Of a DNA stretch of 64,000 bases, positions 26,584 to 36,502 are shown piece after piece. The notes beneath the pieces were generated by a model, which was given only the letters and a program-made list of their open reading frames with translations, had not been told where the DNA came from and ran no database searches. Each line of letters opens with the position of its first letter. The first letter of the stretch is position 1. The stretch spans positions 1 through 64,000 of the forward strand of contig JACQVQ010000011.1 in NCBI GenBank assembly GCA_016209685.1, read 5' to 3'. A program made the translations under genes and the position numbers. The stretch comes from Planctomycetota bacterium (GTDB lineage: Bacteria; Planctomycetota; Brocadiia; Brocadiales; Bathyanammoxibiaceae).

Positions 26584-27601
26584 GGGATTTTACCCTTAAT
26601 TCCCTATAGGCCGCAGATACCTTCTGCCATACCACCTCTGGTCTTTCCGACCTTAGATAGCTCATGCAGTCGCTACCCTGGAATGACCATACGGCTATAT
26701 TCCTTACCCCCTCCCCGTAAGCTATCTTTATCGCTTGAGCTACCTCCTCTTCCCTCCCCGCAGGGACCCTGAAGCCTTGTATCCAGATTTGAGGCTCTCG
26801 GCCATGCTCGGCGCACAGGGCGACCATCGTCCTGGATACATCCCTCACGAAGTCCTCCATCTTTTTGTTGAAGCAGAGCCAGTAAGGGTCTGTACCGAAG
26901 ACGTCCAGCCCTTCCAGCCTCACTGCTTCTTCCCACTCATAGACGCCGTAGCGTGGGTCAAGGGTGGGGAAGATGCACAGTGCATTTTTCAACCCCTTCC
27001 CGGAGGCGGCCTTGCATAAGGAACCTATAAACCTCAGTATAGTATCCTGCCTGAACTTCTTGACCTCCTCATTAAAAAAATCGGCGGGCATCTCGTGGCG
27101 GTACTCCTCCAGGAATAACCTCTGGCAGGTCTGACAGGTACAGGCCCACACTACCTCGGGCTTCCCGAAGAGTGGCATCAACTCCCCATAGTAAAGATGG
27201 GGTTCATCCCAGAAGATCCCATCGGCCCCTATGCCTGCGGCTAGTTTTATCCAGCCCCTCATGAAATCCTTGAAGATATGGGAATTGAGACAGGCCTTCC
27301 CAAGACTGACACTACTACCGTTGATGGTAATGGTCTGCCGGCAATGGGGGTTTTTAGAGACAAATTCTGAAAAGGTCTCTCCTCCGAATACCCTCCCTAC
27401 CCCCCACGGGTCAAGGAACACCTCCAGGCCGACCTCCTTACTGACCCTCACGACCTCTGCCATTGTCGCGGGGTAGTAGGTCATGTCCTCCTCGCTGAGG
27501 GTATGGACGACGGAGTTACAACCTGCCTCGGCCATCGCCTCCATGTCCCTCCTTACGTGTTCCAGGTGGCGTGAGCCGAAGTAACTGGCGCCTAGTTTCA
27601 T
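26567..27601 (-). CDS. Predicted TIM-barrel glycosidase-like protein of unknown function
   Basis: This 344-residue protein has the look of a glycoside-hydrolase-type barrel. Seen are 'AEAGCNSVVHTLSEEDMTYY' near residue 30, 'GIFWDEPHLYYGEL' near 148 (an acidic pair of the kind used in catalysis), a CTCQTC motif near 171, and 'VFGTDPYWLC' near 235. I do not recognise a characterised homologue. It overlaps bioB by 17 bases. The first codons (MKLGAS) and upstream sequence are duplicated 678 bases away at 28232-28279. Confidence 0.6.
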   Translation of the reverse strand: MKLGASYFGSRHLEHVRRDMEAMAEAGCNSVVHTLSEEDMTYYPATMAEVVRVSKEVGLEVFLDPWGVGRVFGGETFSEFVSKNPHCRQTITINGSSVSLGKACLNSHIFKDFMRGWIKLAAGIGADGIFWDEPHLYYGELMPLFGKPEVVWACTCQTCQRLFLEEYRHEMPADFFNEEVKKFRQDTILRFIGSLCKAASGKGLKNALCIFPTLDPRYGVYEWEEAVRLEGLDVFGTDPYWLCFNKKMEDFVRDVSRTMVALCAEHGREPQIWIQGFRVPAGREEEVAQAIKIAYGEGVRNIAVWSFQGSDCMSYLRSERPEVVWQKVSAAYRELRVKSRERQP

Positions 27602-27602
27602 G

Positions 27603-27879
27603 CTAATCTTCCTTTGCTAAGACCTTCTCTACGGCCTTTACAAATTGCCCTGCTTTATCTAATTGAGACCTCTGAAAAACTCCACTCACCTGTCATTTCT
27701 TCGGCTTCGCTCAGGCTTGTAGTGAGCGAAGCGAATCTGACGGCGTCTGAGGGAGCGAAGCGACCGAAGAATCTGACACGAAGTGTCACCCTGAGCGGGA
27801 GCGAAGGGTCTAGAGATTCTTCGCTTCGCTCAGAATGACAAGCAGTGCTGTGTAGACTTTTGCAGAGATCTCCTCTCAT
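27603..27879 (-). pseudogene. Second gene of an MNT/HEPN pair, destroyed by MITE insertion
   Basis: The ATG at 27877-27879 overlaps the stop of the MNT gene as ATGA, the usual coupling of a toxin-antitoxin partner. After two codons the frame enters a MITE (27865-27872 is its right end). Beyond the MITE, another frame reads LDKAGQFVKAVEKVLAKED and stops at 27603, just before the next gene. This helical tail resembles the end of HEPN-domain proteins. Most of the HEPN body is missing, so the insertion was accompanied by deletion. The identity is inferred from context. Confidence 0.5.
27665..27872. mobile_element. MITE copy 2 (GAGACCTCTG termini)
   Basis: This 208 bp element has ends GAGACCTCTGAAAAA and TTTTGCAGAGATCTC. 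Its interior contains several TTCGCTTCGCTCAGAATGAC palindrome units and is longer than copies 1 and 3. Confidence 0.8.
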
Positions 27880-28172
27880 AAAATTACCCCCTCCTCTTCT
27901 ACCTTCTCAATAAAAATAGAACCTAAGTTCTTGTACCATTTAAATTCCTTTTCGGGATAAATTATCAAAGATATTCGGGCGTCATATTTTAGATCTACTT
28001 CAAGGGCTATTTCGTAAATTCGGTCGCTTAGCTTTATGTCTTCTTTTTTTAGCACCACTAGCATATCAATATCAGACTCCTCCGTAAAATCTCCCCTTGC
28101 CTTTGAACCATAGAACCTTATAGATAAGATATTTTCCCCAAGTGCTTCTCGTAAGCCCTTGCATAGTTCCAT
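27876..28172 (-). CDS. MNT-type minimal nucleotidyltransferase (likely orphan antitoxin)
   Basis: This 98-residue protein has the Pol-beta minimal nucleotidyltransferase motif G22-S23...D34-I-D36 (YGSKARGDFTEESDIDMLV). MNT proteins of HEPN/MNT modules transfer AMP to, and so neutralise, the HEPN RNase. The partner gene normally follows immediately, but here it is replaced by a MITE. The surviving protein has no visible toxin. Confidence 0.85.
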   Translation of the reverse strand: MELCKGLREALGENILSIRFYGSKARGDFTEESDIDMLVVLKKEDIKLSDRIYEIALEVDLKYDARISLIIYPEKEFKWYKNLGSIFIEKVEEEGVIL

Positions 28173-28231
28173 AACAGCCTTTTTTTCTGTGGGCGAGAGA
28201 TACTTTAATTTTGCTTAAGCAGTAACCATAT

Positions 28232-28279
28232 CTACCTCAACCCCTCCCTCACGGCCAGTTTATTGGCGCCTAGTTTCAT
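28232..28279 (-). pseudogene. Duplication scar: 15-codon hybrid of two neighbouring genes
   Basis: The frame MKLGANKLAVREGLR joins the first five codons of the TIM-barrel gene (MKLGA, 27601) to the last codons of the symporter gene (KLAVREGLR, 28361). The bases upstream (CAAAGGAA-A-TAGC) also match those before the TIM-barrel gene. This is what a tandem duplication followed by internal deletion would leave. Confidence 0.7.
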
Positions 28280-28299
28280 GCTAGTGTTCCTTTGAGTGA

Positions 28300-28351
28300 A
28301 ATTGTAAATTGTAAATTCTAAATTTTAAAATTTACAATTTCCAATTTTCAA
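28300..28351. repeat. AT-rich inverted repeat
   Basis: AATTGTAAATTG and CCAATTTTCAAT words lie between the scar and the symporter gene. Same family as 16884-16948. Confidence 0.6.
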
Positions 28352-28360
28352 TACAGTGAG

Positions 28361-30100
28361 TCACCTCAACCCCTCCCTCACGGCCAGTTTATAAGAGATA
28401 ACCATGGCCCCAAGGGTGGCTATACCCAGGAGGATAAGCCCCTGTCCGTATTCCTGAAATATAAGTTTTCCTATGCCAAAGGTGGCCCCGTATATTAATG
28501 CCACCCCTGATAACCACTCCACCAAAAATCCCCAACCTAGCATCCCTTTTTCTAGCCCCGGTAACTCCTTCTGGATGGGGCGCCAGAATCCACCGGGCCT
28601 TACCCGCTTGTAGAACTCCACCAGCTTTTCTTTCGGCTCTGGTCGTGTGAGAAGAGTTACGGTCACCCATACTATTATTGAGAGCGGCACCAGTAAGACA
28701 AACCTGTGCTGTACCTTCACACCCAGGGCCACGAGCAAAAAATTTATGATTAGAGAGGCCAGGAGGGCGGAGATTTCTGACCAGGCGTTTATCCTCCACC
28801 AGAACCACCTGAGGATGAGTACAAGCCCTATCCCCGCCGCCATCGGGGCCAGGAACTCCCAGGCCGTGCTGATAGAATCCATCCGGCTGGCCACCACGCC
28901 GGCAACGGCCATCAATACCACGCCCGCAACCCTGGAGACAAATACATAGTGCCTCTCGGAGGAGGATTTTACCAGAAACCGCCTGTAGATGTCATTAATG
29001 AAGTAACTGGAACCCCAGTTGATGTGGGTGGTGATGGTGGACATAAAGGCGGCCATGAAGGAGGCCACTAGGAGTCCCCTGAGTCCAGGGGGTAAGAAGG
29101 CATTTATGGCGGCAGGGTAGGCCTCTTTGTCCTTATACTCCGGCAGGGTTACCATAGAGACCAGTGCAACGATAATCCAGGGCCAGGGCCTGATGGCATG
29201 ATGGGCCAGGTTGAACCAGAGGGTACCCAGGAGGGAGTGCCCCTCACTCTTGGCGGCAAGCATCCTCTGGATTATGTACCCGCCTCCATCCGCATGGTGC
29301 GTGGCCCACCACATGATTAATAGGAATACCATGAAGGTAAAAAAGGGGGTATCCCAGAACGGGATGGCAGGGCCACCCCCGTTAAGGGCATGGGTCTCCA
29401 ACGGTGGAAAAAAGAAGAGGGTAGAGCCGCCCATCTGGGCGACCTTTACCTTGAGTTCCGCTATCCCCCCCACCTGCTCCAGGGAGAAGAGGGCCAGTAT
29501 GATAGAGCCCACCATGGCAAGCACGAACTGGAAGAGGTCAGTGGCCACCACCCCCCATAAACCCGAGAGGACGGTATAGACCAGTGCAATGACCCCACAG
29601 ATGGAGATGGACAACCACTGCATCTCCCTGGGGATCCCCAGGGTTACGTGTAAGACCGTAGCCATGGCCTGGGTGACCCAGCCCATGACGATGAAATTGT
29701 AGACGGTGGCAAAGTAGCCCGCCTTAAAGGCCCTGAGGATGGCCGCAGGGCGTCCGGAGTATCTCAACTCTATGAGTTCATTATCGGTGAGGACCCTGGC
29801 TCTTACCCAGAGACGGGAGAACAGGAATACGCTCAACAACCCCCCCAGGGCCGCATTCCACCAGAACCAGTTCCGCCAGATACCATCCGTACGGACGTAC
29901 TCGGTAACGGCCAGTGGGGTATCTGCCCCGAAGGTGGTGGCTACCATGGAGGTACCCAGGAGCCACCAGGGCAGGTTCCTGCCGGAAAGGAAATACTCTC
30001 CCACGTCCTTACTTGCCCGGCGGGAGAAATGTAACCCTATTCCAAGAGAGAGGGCGAGGTAAAGACCAATGATAACCCAGTCAATCAGGGCCAACCCCAT
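28361..30100 (-). CDS. Sodium:solute symporter family (SSS) transporter
   Basis: This 579-residue protein has about 13 transmembrane helices in the SSS/LeuT arrangement. It begins 'DWVIIGLYLALSLGIGLHFSRR' followed by 'YFLSGRNLPWWLLGTSMVATTFGADTPL', the hallmark of the family's first two helices. The substrate cannot be assigned; related proteins carry sugars, proline, carboxylates or urea. It is transcribed divergently from uvrC. Confidence 0.88.
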   Translation of the reverse strand: MGLALIDWVIIGLYLALSLGIGLHFSRRASKDVGEYFLSGRNLPWWLLGTSMVATTFGADTPLAVTEYVRTDGIWRNWFWWNAALGGLLSVFLFSRLWVRARVLTDNELIELRYSGRPAAILRAFKAGYFATVYNFIVMGWVTQAMATVLHVTLGIPREMQWLSISICGVIALVYTVLSGLWGVVATDLFQFVLAMVGSIILALFSLEQVGGIAELKVKVAQMGGSTLFFFPPLETHALNGGGPAIPFWDTPFFTFMVFLLIMWWATHHADGGGYIIQRMLAAKSEGHSLLGTLWFNLAHHAIRPWPWIIVALVSMVTLPEYKDKEAYPAAINAFLPPGLRGLLVASFMAAFMSTITTHINWGSSYFINDIYRRFLVKSSSERHYVFVSRVAGVVLMAVAGVVASRMDSISTAWEFLAPMAAGIGLVLILRWFWWRINAWSEISALLASLIINFLLVALGVKVQHRFVLLVPLSIIVWVTVTLLTRPEPKEKLVEFYKRVRPGGFWRPIQKELPGLEKGMLGWGFLVEWLSGVALIYGATFGIGKLIFQEYGQGLILLGIATLGAMVISYKLAVREGLR

Positions 30101-30155
30101 TAGTGGCCCATGTTACCAGCAAGCCAATACCAAGTCAAAAGATTTACAATACAGT

Positions 30156-30184
30156 GTAGGGGCGACCCGCCGGGTCGCCCCTAC
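30156..30184. repeat. GTAGGGGC-family palindrome upstream of uvrC
   Basis: This palindrome has a CGACCCGCCGGGTCG core, identical to the copy at 53795-53823. A second palindrome (GCAGGGGCG...CGCCCCTAC) lies at 30242-30269. Confidence 0.75.
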
Positions 30185-30283
30185 ATGAACCACCTCCCCT
30201 CTGCTATAATAATTAAAGAACTGAAGGACTACGGATTACGTGCAGGGGCGTATCGCAATACGCCCCTACCATACCGAATCGCC

Positions 30284-32149
<1,866 letters not shown>

Positions 32150-32159
32150 CCTTCTAAAG

Positions 32160-32182
32160 AAAATAGAACCGTCCCATTTTTT
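32160..32182. repeat. REP-like motif, left inverted copy flanking the nuclease cassette
   Basis: AAAATAGAACCGTCCCATTT here is the reverse complement of the motif at 35880-35900, at the end of the REP-associated transposase remnant. The 215 bases up to the next gene hold no clear gene. A minus-strand frame of about 50 codons ending at 32154 is open but unsupported. Confidence 0.65.
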
Positions 32183-32341
32183 TCTTTTTTTCTGTATCTG
32201 AACAGTTCTCCATCAACCTAGAAATCTCTTGCCTTATTACCTCACTTGGTGGTATCTTTGTCCTCATGGCGTAGGTTACCTCCTTCTTTAAGTTCTTAAA
32301 ATCTTTACAAAACAAATATCAGAGGTATCTTACGCCTTCCC

Positions 32342-32371
32342 TTGACTAATTCAAGTTTTTACAGGAATTAT
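32342..32371 (+). promoter_or_regulatory. Possible promoter of the nuclease/DUF488 cassette
   Basis: TTGACT (32342-32347) and AATTAT (32366-32371) are 18 bases apart, 30 bases before the first gene. The match is weak. Confidence 0.3.
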
Positions 32372-32400
32372 AGGACATCACCCCCTCTGGAGGGCGTTGC

Positions 32401-34104
32401 ATGAAAATAAAACGTCTCTCTATAACAAATTTCCGTTCCATCGAGAAGCTTGATATAGAACTGCCCCAGATTTGTGCGCTTGTCGGCCCTAACAATGCGG
32501 GCAAAAGCAATATCCTTCTTGCCATCTATAAAGTCCTTGGCCGCGACTGGGTAACGGTTAATTCGTTTGATGAGAATGACGTCTACATCAGAGATGCTGA
32601 AAGGGACATTAAAATATCCCTTTCTTTTGATCCCCCTCTCCAATATCAGAAATTCATGCATGCTGACCCATCGGATATTCATGGCGTTTCCTTTGAGTAT
32701 ACGCGTTATGAGATTGGCGAGAGCAAAGGCCAGAGAAGGCTTGAGCAGCAATGCTTTGATGATAAAGGCAAGAAAGTAAATGTCTTGGCCAAAGCTCCCC
32801 AAAAGGGTGAGCAACGTAAATATCAGCCGCTTGTTGGGATACCATCTGAGGTAAAAGAAAGCGTACCGCTAATATACATAGGCACCAATCGCTCCTTAAA
32901 AGAACAGCTGCCGGGCGCAAGATACTCCCTGCTTCGGCAGTTGTTTGAAGACATAAACAAGGATTTCCACTCTCCAAGCCAAACGGTTCAGGTTGAACAG
33001 GCCGACGATACAGTCAAGGATGTCCCCAAATCCGAGAAGTTCTACAGGCTGTTGGAGAGAGCAATGGGATACCTTAGAACAGATTCCTTTATAGAACTGG
33101 AAACCTCTATTAAAAAGAATGCCCTGAGGCAACTCGGGTTTGACCCTGATGTTGATACCGATAAGCTGGACTTTTACTTTGCCCCCTTTGATGCAATGGA
33201 GTTCTACAAATCCCTTGACCTTCGGGTTAAGGAAGGCGATTTCCATATTAGCGCAACGGAATTGGGCGAGGGAATACAAAACGCACTTGTCCTATCCATA
33301 CTACAGGCATTCGAGGAGAGAAGGAAAAAGGGAGCCATCCTTCTTATAGAAGAGCCTGAAATGTTCCTTCACCCTCAGATGCAGAGGGCATTGAACAAGA
33401 CTCTGTGGAAAATCGGCGAAAGTAACCAGATAATATACACGACCCACTCCCCTCACTTTGTTTCAGTTCCTGACTACCACGAGGTTTTGCTGGTTCGCAA
33501 GGGAAGTAATGGCTCTTATGTGACTAAATCCAATCTTCCAAGTAACACACAAAGACGAGAGAAACTGATTAAAGAACTTGACCCGGAAAGAAACGAGCTG
33601 TTCTTTGCTTCGAGGCTGTTACTTGTTGAGGGAGATACAGAGAAGCTCGCATTACCTGAATATGCCAAGAGACTGAATCTCGACTTGGACAGAGAAGGGG
33701 CAACCATTGTCGAAGTCGGCGGCAAGAGGAACCTTCCTGAATTTGCTGATGTAGCTACATCCTTCAGTATCCCAACAGGGGTTGTCTATGACATTGACTC
33801 CTCCGATTTTGGCAACAAGGATGATGAGAAGAAGTTTAACAAAGAACTTGACGATAGGAATAATCCAGAAAAGAACATCCATGTCTGGGCGCTTGATAAG
33901 AAATATGAAGACCATTTAAAAAAGGCTATTGGCGATAAAAAATACGCGGAAGCTTGCCAGAAATATCCAAATACAGGCAAGCCCACTAAGGCGCGTCTTA
34001 TAGCAATGGAGCATGGATTGCCTATACCGGAACCAATAGAGGATGTACTCAAATGGCTTGCCAATAAGGAAGCAAATGAAGCAGAAGGACAACATGATGG
34101 GTGA
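32401..34104 (+). CDS. OLD-family ATP-dependent nuclease (ABC ATPase + TOPRIM)
   Basis: This 567-residue protein has an N-terminal SMC/ABC-like ATPase with Walker A GPNNAGKSN (residues 29-37) and Walker B 'AILLIEEPEMFLHPQMQ'. A switch His lies in YTTHSPHF. A TOPRIM nuclease domain follows, with LLVEGDTEK (metal-binding Glu) and VVYDIDSSDF. This is the layout of overcoming-lysogenization-defect nucleases such as GajA. GGAGG lies 7 bases before the ATG. Base composition is visibly more AT-rich than the flanking uvrC and trpC genes. It is first in an overlapping operon with two DUF488 genes and a dual-OB gene. No UvrD-like GajB partner is present, so this is not a standard Gabija system. Confidence 0.88.
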   Translation: MKIKRLSITNFRSIEKLDIELPQICALVGPNNAGKSNILLAIYKVLGRDWVTVNSFDENDVYIRDAERDIKISLSFDPPLQYQKFMHADPSDIHGVSFEYTRYEIGESKGQRRLEQQCFDDKGKKVNVLAKAPQKGEQRKYQPLVGIPSEVKESVPLIYIGTNRSLKEQLPGARYSLLRQLFEDINKDFHSPSQTVQVEQADDTVKDVPKSEKFYRLLERAMGYLRTDSFIELETSIKKNALRQLGFDPDVDTDKLDFYFAPFDAMEFYKSLDLRVKEGDFHISATELGEGIQNALVLSILQAFEERRKKGAILLIEEPEMFLHPQMQRALNKTLWKIGESNQIIYTTHSPHFVSVPDYHEVLLVRKGSNGSYVTKSNLPSNTQRREKLIKELDPERNELFFASRLLLVEGDTEKLALPEYAKRLNLDLDREGATIVEVGGKRNLPEFADVATSFSIPTGVVYDIDSSDFGNKDDEKKFNKELDDRNNPEKNIHVWALDKKYEDHLKKAIGDKKYAEACQKYPNTGKPTKARLIAMEHGLPIPEPIEDVLKWLANKEANEAEGQHDG

Positions 34105-34714
34105 AAAGATCATTTATACTATAGGGCACTCAGACCGTACAATTGAAAGGTTCATAAGCCTTCTCAAACAGCATGGTATAACCGCTATTGCCGACGTGCG
34201 GTCTGCCCCATATAGCAGATTCCACCCCCAATTCAATAAAGATACTCTCGCCGCTTCGCTTGAAAAGGAAGGAATAAAATACGTCTTCCTCGGCAAGGAA
34301 TTAGGTGCCCGGCCTGATGACCGGTCATGCTATGAGAATGGGCAAGTGGATTTCGGCCGAGTAGCCGAGAGAGAGGAGTTTAAGAGCGGATTAGAGCGTG
34401 TTCTTACGGGTGGTGAGAAATATCGCATTGCCCTTATGTGCGCGGAAAAGGAGCCTCTGGATTGCCACCGGACAATCCTTGTATGCCATAATCTGAAGCG
34501 GCCGGGGGTCATTATTAAGCATATTCTTTTTGACGGGACCCTTGAAGAATATCATGATACTGAGTCCAGACTGCTTAAGCTTACAAACTGTGAACAAGAC
34601 CTTTTCAATAAGGATGTAGACGATTCAGAAAGACTGGAACAGGCCTATAAGAAACGCGCCAGCGAGGTCGCTTACAAAGCAGAGAATAAAGAGGTTCATC
34701 ATGAGCAATATTGA
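34094..34714 (+). CDS. DUF488 family protein 1
   Basis: This 206-residue protein has the DUF488 marks: IYTIGHSDRTIERF at the N-terminus, 'ADVRSAPYSRFHPQFN' near 35, GKELGARPDD near 75, and the conserved C-terminal 'LMCAEKEPLDCHR' near 125. The conserved Cys and CHR residues suggest a catalytic or metal site, but no DUF488 activity is established. The ATG overlaps the end of the nuclease gene by 11 bases. A C-terminal extension of about 60 residues follows the domain. Confidence 0.85.
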   Translation: MMGEKIIYTIGHSDRTIERFISLLKQHGITAIADVRSAPYSRFHPQFNKDTLAASLEKEGIKYVFLGKELGARPDDRSCYENGQVDFGRVAEREEFKSGLERVLTGGEKYRIALMCAEKEPLDCHRTILVCHNLKRPGVIIKHILFDGTLEEYHDTESRLLKLTNCEQDLFNKDVDDSERLEQAYKKRASEVAYKAENKEVHHEQY

Positions 34715-35168
34715 TATAACACAACAGAACAGCATAAGGCTTTTTACCATCGGTTTTTCCAAAAAGAATGCGAGACAATTCTTCAAAGTTCTTCAGAATG
34801 CGGGAGTTAAAAAGGTCGTAGATATACGCTTAAATAATGTCTCGCAACTGGCAGGATTCACAAAGAAGGATGACCTGGAGTTCTTCCTTCATGCAATCGC
34901 CGGAATAGAGTATGAGCATCGGCCCGAAATGGCCCCGACCAAAGAGATTCTGGATGGCTATAAAAAGAAAAAGTTGAGCTGGTCTGAATATGAGGAGTGG
35001 TTCTCAAGGGTCATGATAGACCGTCGGATAGAGAACATTGTGAAGCCAGCCGAACTCAACCACGCATGCCTGCTGTGTAGCGAACCAAAAGCTGATAAGT
35101 GCCACCGGAGGCTGGTAGCTGAATATCTACGAGATAAATGGGGCAATGTGGAGATTCGGCACCTGTGA
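34701..35168 (+). CDS. DUF488 family protein 2 (divergent paralogue)
   Basis: This 155-residue protein keeps the DUF488 pattern (RLFTIGFSKKNARQFF, VVDIRLNNVSQLAGF, LLCSEPKADKCHRRLVAEYL). It is only distantly similar to its neighbour: the first motif is IGFSKK rather than IGHSDRT. It overlaps the first DUF488 gene by 14 bases. Two unlike DUF488 proteins in one operon suggest a heteromeric complex or two steps on one substrate. Confidence 0.85.
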   Translation: MSNIDITQQNSIRLFTIGFSKKNARQFFKVLQNAGVKKVVDIRLNNVSQLAGFTKKDDLEFFLHAIAGIEYEHRPEMAPTKEILDGYKKKKLSWSEYEEWFSRVMIDRRIENIVKPAELNHACLLCSEPKADKCHRRLVAEYLRDKWGNVEIRHL

Positions 35169-35182
35169 GGAGAAGACGGCGT

Positions 35183-35812
35183 ATGGCAAAAATCATCATT
35201 TTGGCGAACTCGTTCAGACCCGGTGGGTATTGCATGGCAGGGATTGATAGTCAAACGGGCGATTGGATTCGACCTGTGCCGAGAGATGGGAGTCGCGCTA
35301 TACCAAAGTCTGTGGCTGAGAAAATAGGTCTTCTTGATGTGGTGGAGATTCCTTTAGCATCAGAGAAGCCAAAGGATCGCTACCAAGGGGAAAACCGTTT
35401 TGTTGCTTCATGGAATTGGAAGATAGTAGGAAGCGTATCACCTAAGAAAATTATCGGATATTGTGAAGATTCTACCATGATACTTCATTCACATACAGAT
35501 TATGTAGAACCAAAATATTTTACGCCCTTATCTATCGAACAATGGAAGTCCCTTCAGCTTATCCGGACAAATGTGGATTTTAGCAAGGACACCTACAAAC
35601 CTAGCCACTGGCGGGCTTCTTTCCACGATAGCTCTGGACATTTATTATATTTAAAAGTAACTGATTCAATAATTGTAGCCAAGCTTAACAGTGACGCAAA
35701 AGTTGGGGCAGACTGCATTCTTACAATAAGCCTTACTGGCCCTTGGGCTCCATCAGACGGTTCCAAGCCGGAACGATGCTACAAGCTTGTTGCTGGGGTA
35801 ATAGAGCTATGA
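35183..35812 (+). CDS. Probable dual-OB-fold protein of a conflict system
   Basis: This 209-residue protein starts MAKIIILANSFRPGGYCMAG, then 'DWIRPVPRDGSRAI', 'LLDVVEIPL' and 'YQGENRFV'. This pattern (C-x-A-G ... G-x-W-I-R-P-V ... D-V-V-E-I-P) is the one I associate with dual OB-fold proteins seen beside DUF488 genes. That assignment is from memory and needs a profile search. An ATG with GAGGAG upstream (35183) is preferred over the in-frame ATG at 35138, which lies inside the previous gene. The stop overlaps the ATG of a truncated fifth gene. Confidence 0.6.
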   Translation: MAKIIILANSFRPGGYCMAGIDSQTGDWIRPVPRDGSRAIPKSVAEKIGLLDVVEIPLASEKPKDRYQGENRFVASWNWKIVGSVSPKKIIGYCEDSTMILHSHTDYVEPKYFTPLSIEQWKSLQLIRTNVDFSKDTYKPSHWRASFHDSSGHLLYLKVTDSIIVAKLNSDAKVGADCILTISLTGPWAPSDGSKPERCYKLVAGVIEL

Positions 35813-35882
35813 CGATGGCTGCTGGAACGGAGGTTTATAACGCCGATACTCCGCCTGTAACGGCTCGCGGACTTTGGACAAA
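35809..35882 (+). pseudogene. Truncated fifth gene of the cassette
   Basis: An ATG overlaps the dual-OB stop as ATGA. About 24 native-looking codons follow (MTMAAGTEVYNADTPPVT...), ending where the REP-like motif begins (35880). The frame then continues antisense through the transposase remnant to 36114. The gene was probably cut by the REP/transposase element. Confidence 0.5.
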
Positions 35883-35903
35883 AATGGGACGGTTCTATTT
35901 TTT
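35880..35903. repeat. REP-like motif, right inverted copy
   Basis: AAAAATGGGACGGTTCTATT lies directly after the stop codon of the REP-associated transposase remnant and mirrors 32160-32182. Confidence 0.65.
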
Positions 35904-36449
35904 CTCCTCCTTGTCTTTCTTGGGCCTCCCCCTTGGCCTTATTACCCCTTCTACCTTATATCCCTCCTCTACCTTCTCCACAAAACCCTCGCTGCCGTAT
36001 ATAACCCTTCTATCCATCTCACCTCTCATAGCCCTTCTCTCTCTTAACATCCCTTTTACAAATTCCCGGTATTTCTTCCTCCATTCTGATTCATATTCTG
36101 ATAGCCTCATGTAGATAGGATGCTCATCTACCAATAAGTCTTTCTTTCCATAACCATAGGAATTGTAACTGCTCCAATTGTAATCTTTCGGGTCTCCAAC
36201 AACCTTTGCCCTTACAGGATTCAATTCCACATAACTCCCACAGGCAAGTAGGTAATTATCCTTTGATATTATGATGCTCTTATATCTATCCTGCCATAAA
36301 TGCCCTATATGTCCATATCTACCCTTGTAGTATTGAGCATAGGACAGGTTTATGCCCTTCATTATCCCCGCCAGACTTCCACCTTCTCCTTTTGTCTCAA
36401 GGACAAGCTGAAAGTCCGCCTCAGGCGGAATGGACATAATGCGAATCAA
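35895..36449 (-). pseudogene. REP-associated tyrosine transposase (RAYT), N-terminally truncated and inactive
   Basis: The 184 codons match the middle and end of the Y1/TnpA-REP family: 'GRYGHIGHLWQDRYKSIII', then 'YLLACGSYVELNPVRAKVV' with the likely catalytic tyrosine, and a basic C-terminal tail. The first about 40 residues are missing. Where the HUH motif (H-F-H-L) should be, the frame reads D-F-Q-L-V-L-E-T, after a CCGCCTGAGGCGG palindrome. The metal-binding histidines are therefore gone. It marks the right border of the nuclease cassette. Confidence 0.75.
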
Positions 36450-36502
36450 GACACATTTTTATTTTGTTGTCTATAGACGAACGGCCTGTTAGAATTTTTT
36501 CC

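Noticed and set aside
32154-32304. Minus-strand frame of about 50 codons between uvrC and the nuclease gene
   Set aside because: It has no good start codon or Shine-Dalgarno and runs into the REP-like motif; at most a gene remnant.
32401-34104. Gabija (GajA) identification of the OLD-family nuclease
   Set aside because: There is no UvrD-like GajB gene next to it, and the operon partners are DUF488 and OB-fold proteins instead.
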